A stretch of 64,000 bases of DNA from Lepagella muris (GTDB taxonomy: Bacteria > Bacteroidota > Bacteroidia > Bacteroidales > Muribaculaceae): positions 77,092 through 141,091 of the forward strand of contig NZ_SRYB01000009.1 in NCBI RefSeq assembly GCF_004793975.1. Direction: 5' to 3'. Both the position numbers and the translations under genes were made by a program. The notes below the pieces were generated by a model. That model worked only from the letters and a program-made list of their open reading frames with translations. It was not told the origin of the DNA and searched no databases. Positions 60,359 through 64,000 of the stretch are shown here, in pieces (position 1 is the stretch's first letter; each line of letters starts with the position of its first letter).

Positions 60359-61072
60359 ATGATCTCAGACGAAATCGCAAAAGTAATCTATGCTTCTCTC
60401 CCGACAGATGAGAAGTTGAAACTCGCTCTCTACAGTGACTTCGGTGAAGAAGCGCCGGCAGTGTATGACTTCATCAAATCTCCTGTAAAGGAGAGTGAAC
60501 AAATCAAAATAGATATCCAACAATCTGAAGGCTCCCACCAGGCTATCCTCAACGATGGCGTTTACTACATCTACGAGGATAACACCGTTGAAATGTTCGA
60601 CTACCAAAAGCGTAACGCTCCGACACAGACTGTCAAACGTATCGGTGTGGTAATGGGCAGTCATGCTATCGCGGTCAATCTGGAGGATTACCCGGAACAG
60701 TCTCTCACCAATCAGAAAGACAACACCAACTATGACGGCTACATCTCAGAATATGACGATGCAGTTGCTGACTGGAATGGTCAAGCCAACACTGAGCATA
60801 TCAAGTCTATCGGCACCGGCATAGAGCTGAAGGATGACGAGTGGATTCCGTCAGTCGCCGAACTCTACCTTATCTATCTTAATAAGCGGTCAATCAATGC
60901 CGCCATCGAACTTAGCGGCGGTAGCCGCATAAAAGATGGCTGGTACTGGACCAGCACTGAGGGCTCGGCGACGGGCGCTTGGGGCTTGGCCCTGTACGAC
61001 GGCGACCTCCACGACTGGCGCGCTAAGGTGCAGGACAGCGGCTACGTCCGTGCCGTGGCAGCATTTCATTAA
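60359..61072 (+). CDS. DGR variable protein 2 (remote target)
   Basis: A 237-aa protein. The N-terminal half is soluble and acidic, without a fibre-like coiled coil, signal peptide or membrane segment. The C-terminal half is the same FGE/C-type-lectin type as variable protein 1 (DEWIPSVAELYLIYLNKRSI, DGWYWTSTE and the closing GYVRAVAAFH). VR2 forms the last 38 residues. The gene is about 53 kb from TR and on the other strand, in an operon of non-virion genes. It may bind a diversified ligand inside the cell or be a second adhesin. Only the last third aligns with variable protein 1. Confidence 0.9.
   Translation: MISDEIAKVIYASLPTDEKLKLALYSDFGEEAPAVYDFIKSPVKESEQIKIDIQQSEGSHQAILNDGVYYIYEDNTVEMFDYQKRNAPTQTVKRIGVVMGSHAIAVNLEDYPEQSLTNQKDNTNYDGYISEYDDAVADWNGQANTEHIKSIGTGIELKDDEWIPSVAELYLIYLNKRSINAAIELSGGSRIKDGWYWTSTEGSATGAWGLALYDGDLHDWRAKVQDSGYVRAVAAFH
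60953..61068 (+). repeat. DGR variable repeat VR2
   Basis: It aligns to TR over 116 bases without gaps. All 14 differences are at template adenines; for example five AAC codons have become GGC, GGC, GGC, GCC and TAC. It has twice the number of changes of VR1. Confidence 0.95.
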
Positions 61073-61077
61073 CCCTT

Positions 61078-61146
61078 AACCCCTTTATCCCTTTAACCCT
61101 TGGAGCGAAGCGACCGCGAGCGAAGCGAGTTAGGGATAAAGGGGTT
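61078..61146 (+). promoter_or_regulatory. DGR target hairpin downstream of VR2
   Basis: A 15-bp perfect inverted repeat (61078-61092 with 61132-61146) starts 10 bases after VR2. Its loop has GGAGCGAAGCGAC and GCGAGCGAAGCGAG, almost the same as in the VR1 hairpin, although the stems differ apart from a shared AACCC-TTT theme. TR lacks such a hairpin. Confidence 0.82.
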
Positions 61147-61160
61147 CAATTTCTACTTTT

Positions 61161-61685
61161 ATGAAACGCCCCGACCTTGATAATGTTCGTGAATTATTAC
61201 GAGCAAAAAATTATGAGGCAGTTGCAGAAATAGAACCTCAAATTATTGAATACTGTAAACAAAAATTAAATAATTGCATTAATTCCATAGAATTGATGCA
61301 GACTCTTTTACTTACACTTGAATCGCAATATAGTGAAAAGGAGAAAGACTCAACAAATCCATTACCGGATTATTTATTGGGTCTGACAAACAGATTGATA
61401 AGTGAATATGAATTGCTTAGAATAGATGACTATCAATCGCTTCAAGCTAATGATGTTACCTTATATTACTGGAAACACAAGAAAAAATTGAATGTCAATC
61501 CAGTGATAATCAATAAGGTAATTGAGGGGTCTAAAGTGCATATCCGATATACCCATCACGAACCTCCAAATGGTTTTGAACACACTTTCAAAGCCAACAA
61601 TTTCAAATTCGCAATCAGGCAGTTAGCTTCCTCCGCAAAAGTGGAAGTAAACACAAAATATACATTCTTTTTCTTTAACTCATAA
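61161..61685 (+). CDS. Hypothetical protein
   Basis: A 174-aa protein, helical in the first 100 residues (IEYCKQKLNNCINSIELMQT), with a beta/aromatic end (NTKYTFFFFNS). More AT-rich than its neighbours. It starts 15 bases after the VR2 hairpin. Function unknown. Confidence 0.6.
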   Translation: MKRPDLDNVRELLRAKNYEAVAEIEPQIIEYCKQKLNNCINSIELMQTLLLTLESQYSEKEKDSTNPLPDYLLGLTNRLISEYELLRIDDYQSLQANDVTLYYWKHKKKLNVNPVIINKVIEGSKVHIRYTHHEPPNGFEHTFKANNFKFAIRQLASSAKVEVNTKYTFFFFNS

Positions 61686-61697
61686 ATATCTTTCAAT

Positions 61698-62084
61698 ATG
61701 GAATTTACCCCTTTTGAAACAGCAATCAAGAAATATCTTGACAAGCGCGCCGAAGAAGATCCTCAGTTCGCAGCATCATACACTAAACCAAATAAAAGTA
61801 TCGAAGAGTGCTGCAAGTACATCTTTCAGCAAGTCGAAAAGAACAAGCCGAAAGGTGAGCGTTGTGTCGGTGTTTCCGATGATGAGGTGTTTGGACTGGC
61901 AGTCCACTACTATGATGAAGATGACATCGTGGTAGATGGCCCTAAGAATAAAGTGGAAGCCGTACAAAGCCCCTCACCTGAGCCGGCTTCATCTCCTGAA
62001 AAGCCTAAGCAGCGTAAGCCCAGAAAACCCAAAGCTGCTGTTGATCCCAATATCCCGGAGCCTCTGGATATTCCGATTTTCTAA
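61698..62084 (+). CDS. Hypothetical PcfK-like protein
   Basis: A 128-aa protein: a helical N-terminal half (FETAIKKYLDKRAEEDPQFA ... ECCKYIFQQVEKNKPKGE, DDEVFGLAVHYYDEDDI) and a Pro/Lys-rich end. The combination with a PcfJ-domain gene next to it fits PcfK-like proteins, which are often encoded beside PcfJ in Bacteroides and Enterococcus elements. The C-terminal linker is probably disordered. Confidence 0.65.
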   Translation: MEFTPFETAIKKYLDKRAEEDPQFAASYTKPNKSIEECCKYIFQQVEKNKPKGERCVGVSDDEVFGLAVHYYDEDDIVVDGPKNKVEAVQSPSPEPASSPEKPKQRKPRKPKAAVDPNIPEPLDIPIF

Positions 62085-62105
62085 TCAATACATCGTAATT
62101 ACAGG

Positions 62106-63401
62106 ATGAAACCAAAGACTAAACTTCAGAGAAAGATTTTGGCATTATCTCAAACTCTTTCTCCGTTAAGCGACTATCAGTATAAAGAAGCTGTTAGAAA
62201 AATCGCTATTCATATAGCCAAATACAGTCCTAAGAGGGGATATGAATGTTTGGATTGTGGCCACACTTGGACTGGGGCAGAAGCCAAAAAGGTTGTGTGT
62301 CCTCATTGCTCTGCAAAGCTGGAGGTTGACAAAACCCGCAAGAGAAATTTCTGTGATAAAGCATATTTTGCAGTCGTCACTAAGTGCCAGGGATTTCAAA
62401 TTGTTCGGATGTTCTTTATGCAAACCAATTTGAGAAAAGGCGATAAACCGACTTATTGGATTTGTGAGGCATTTCAACGATGGCTTTCCCCTGATGGCAC
62501 ACTCACAATAGTTGGGCGTGCCCGACACTGGATTTCCTATTATTGTGATTGCTGGAATTGGGATAGTGATATGGAGATTAGAAGTGAAGGTCCCGGTCAT
62601 ATGATAACCCCTTGGAAAGTTGTCGGTCATTCATCGGTAATTCCTGAAATCAAACGAAATGGTTATGCTGGTAATTTTCATAATTGTTCGCCATATACAC
62701 TTTTCAAAAGGCTCTTGACTGATAACAAGACGGAAACGGCATGGAAACTTGGTCAATACAAAATGGTGGCTTTCTCTTTGGCAAAACATTATGAGTTTGT
62801 TAAATATTGGCCATCTGCAAAAGTCGCTTTCCGGCACAAATACCAGATTAAAGACCCTTCAACTTGGTATGATATGCTCGACGCTCTTGAATACTGTGGG
62901 AAAGATTTGAGAAATCCAAAATTCATCTGTCCTGACAATCTTAAAGAGGCTCATGATTTATGGATTGCTAAAAAGCGAGCTAAGATGGATGAAGCAGATA
63001 GACGAAGAGAGCGCGAGAGACAAATGACACCTTTACAACGCTATGAGGTTAATCACAAAGTTGATGAAGCTCGATATAAGAAAGCCAAATCAATATTTTT
63101 AGATCTGGAATTTGTCGATAAGGAAATTGTGGTCAAACCTCTTCAGTCGGTAGAAGAATTTGTAGAAGAGGGTGAATATATGCACCACTGTGTCTTCACT
63201 AATAGGTATTATTCTGACGACAATGTGCTTATTTTTCATGCCCTGGTTAATGGTGTGTCAATCGCAACTATAGAATTTTCTTTAGAGGACTTCTCGGTCC
63301 TCCAATGCCGTGGCAAATACAACCAGGTTCCAGAACACTTTGACAGAATAGTATCATTGATTAAGTCTAATACTTCAAAAATTATATCAAAAATCGCATA
63401 A
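62106..63401 (+). CDS. PcfJ-domain protein
   Basis: A 431-aa protein. The N-terminal part has a zinc-ribbon (CLDCGHTW and CPHCSAKL, about 48-75). The middle is Trp/Lys-rich. The C-terminus carries the PcfJ signature (EFVEEGEYMHHCVFTNRYYS, then VSIATIEFS and QCRGKYNQVPE). PcfJ proteins are common in mobile elements and phages of gut bacteria and their biochemical role is unclear. It follows the PcfK-like gene. Confidence 0.8.
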   Translation: MKPKTKLQRKILALSQTLSPLSDYQYKEAVRKIAIHIAKYSPKRGYECLDCGHTWTGAEAKKVVCPHCSAKLEVDKTRKRNFCDKAYFAVVTKCQGFQIVRMFFMQTNLRKGDKPTYWICEAFQRWLSPDGTLTIVGRARHWISYYCDCWNWDSDMEIRSEGPGHMITPWKVVGHSSVIPEIKRNGYAGNFHNCSPYTLFKRLLTDNKTETAWKLGQYKMVAFSLAKHYEFVKYWPSAKVAFRHKYQIKDPSTWYDMLDALEYCGKDLRNPKFICPDNLKEAHDLWIAKKRAKMDEADRRRERERQMTPLQRYEVNHKVDEARYKKAKSIFLDLEFVDKEIVVKPLQSVEEFVEEGEYMHHCVFTNRYYSDDNVLIFHALVNGVSIATIEFSLEDFSVLQCRGKYNQVPEHFDRIVSLIKSNTSKIISKIA

Positions 63402-63406
63402 CAGCT

Positions 63407-63724
63407 ATGACTGAAAATCTTAAAATCGCTATGATAGCCATCAATAAATGGCTGTTTCATGGCTGGAATTACAAGGTAGTTCCAATGACTGTCACCTTTC
63501 CCGGTGGTGGTGCAGATACGGTAAATGTGCCGGAATTTCTCAAAGAAGTGAAATGGACTTGTCATATCAGTCACATGCTGGGAAAGTGGCAACACGCTAC
63601 CAGAACTCAGGATCCTGACACCTATATGGTCAAGTTCTATGCAGACCTTGACGATAAGAATCGCAAGCTCTTGCTGGAATGGATTATCCAAAACTATAAC
63701 GGCGAAAAGCCTTTATTCTCATAG
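63407..63724 (+). CDS. Hypothetical protein
   Basis: A 105-aa protein with a Trp/Lys-rich start, KWTCHISHMLGKWQHATRTQ in the middle and a helical end. No family recognised. Five bases after the PcfJ-domain gene. Confidence 0.6.
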   Translation: MTENLKIAMIAINKWLFHGWNYKVVPMTVTFPGGGADTVNVPEFLKEVKWTCHISHMLGKWQHATRTQDPDTYMVKFYADLDDKNRKLLLEWIIQNYNGEKPLFS

Positions 63725-63726
63725 CT

Positions 63727-63960
63727 ATGGAAGTATTCTGTGTAACAGTTGAATATGAGGGTGTTCGACCTTCAGACAACTATACTTCTTTCACTCTGTG
63801 GGCAACCCTTGAAGGTGCCAGACGCGCCTTAAAGCAAGAACGTAAGGACATTCTTAAAAAGCCCGGATGGTCTGAAGATACCATTGAAGCAGATGAAGAT
63901 GACCGTTTTTCCGCTACAATAGATGAATATTATAGCGAGTCTTACAATGAAGTTGTCTAA
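63727..63960 (+). CDS. Hypothetical small protein
   Basis: A 77-aa protein with a beta-strand start (VFCVTVEYEGVRPSDNYTSF), a basic helix (GARRALKQERKDILKKP) and an acidic end. This looks like a small regulatory or inhibitor domain, but no family is known. It ends 40 bases before the window edge. Confidence 0.58.
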   Translation: MEVFCVTVEYEGVRPSDNYTSFTLWATLEGARRALKQERKDILKKPGWSEDTIEADEDDRFSATIDEYYSESYNEVV

Positions 63961-64000
63961 ACTATTTTGATTTGTGAATTTTTTTAAGGAAAATAACGAT

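Overview
The window looks like a large part of the genome of a contractile-tailed (myovirus-type) phage or prophage of a gut Bacteroidales host. Four clear promoters have the Bacteroidetes form TTTG-N19/20-TAnnTTTG, ribosome-binding sites are weak, and the virion genes are of Mu-like and Bacteroides-phage types (DUF935 portal, Mu-F-like head protein, ClpP-like prohead protease, tube and sheath). No large terminase, DNA polymerase or endolysin is recognisable, so the genome is not complete here. || Layout. 1-1877 (+): 3' part of an adenosylcobalamin-type ribonucleotide reductase and a NrdG-like radical-SAM partner, closed by a terminator. 2195-2578 (+): a lipoprotein 'moron' with its own promoter and structured leader. 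2603-39395 (-): the late virion operon. Read in the direction of transcription (from 39 kb down) it holds portal, Mu-F, morphogenesis protein, neck/terminator candidate, protease with nested scaffold, major capsid, sheath, tube, tail chaperone with a programmed -1 frameshift, a second sheath-like protein, a 2615-aa tape measure, hub, spike, baseplate and fibre proteins, then the diversity-generating retroelement (DGR: variable protein, Avd, template repeat TR, reverse transcriptase), a holin candidate and more baseplate genes. A second moron pair (19960-20581, +) interrupts this operon. 39621-44127 (+): small early genes, dUTPase, a catalytic-domain-only tyrosine recombinase. 44145-45008 (-) and 45182-46506 (+): a divergent pair around a regulatory region with a winged-helix protein. 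46507-48054: a non-coding, origin-like region. 48055-48798: a GC-rich, strongly structured stretch, probably a large ornate RNA. 48808-63960 (+): a long series of small, mostly unknown genes, among them a second DGR target and a PcfJ-domain protein. || Main points. (1) One TR/RT set serves two variable repeats, VR1 in a fibre-cluster protein beside the RT and VR2 about 53 kb away on the other strand in a non-virion operon. All 7 and all 14 differences from TR fall on template adenines, and both VRs are followed by long hairpins with related loop sequences. (2) A small membrane moron copies a membrane-proximal segment of the phage's own tape measure, which suggests superinfection exclusion by mimicry. 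It shares an exact 23-bp leader element, at the same distance from the promoter, with the other moron. (3) The 48 kb structured region is a good candidate for a large phage non-coding RNA. (4) A tryptophan-rich module recurs 13 times in three baseplate/fibre proteins.
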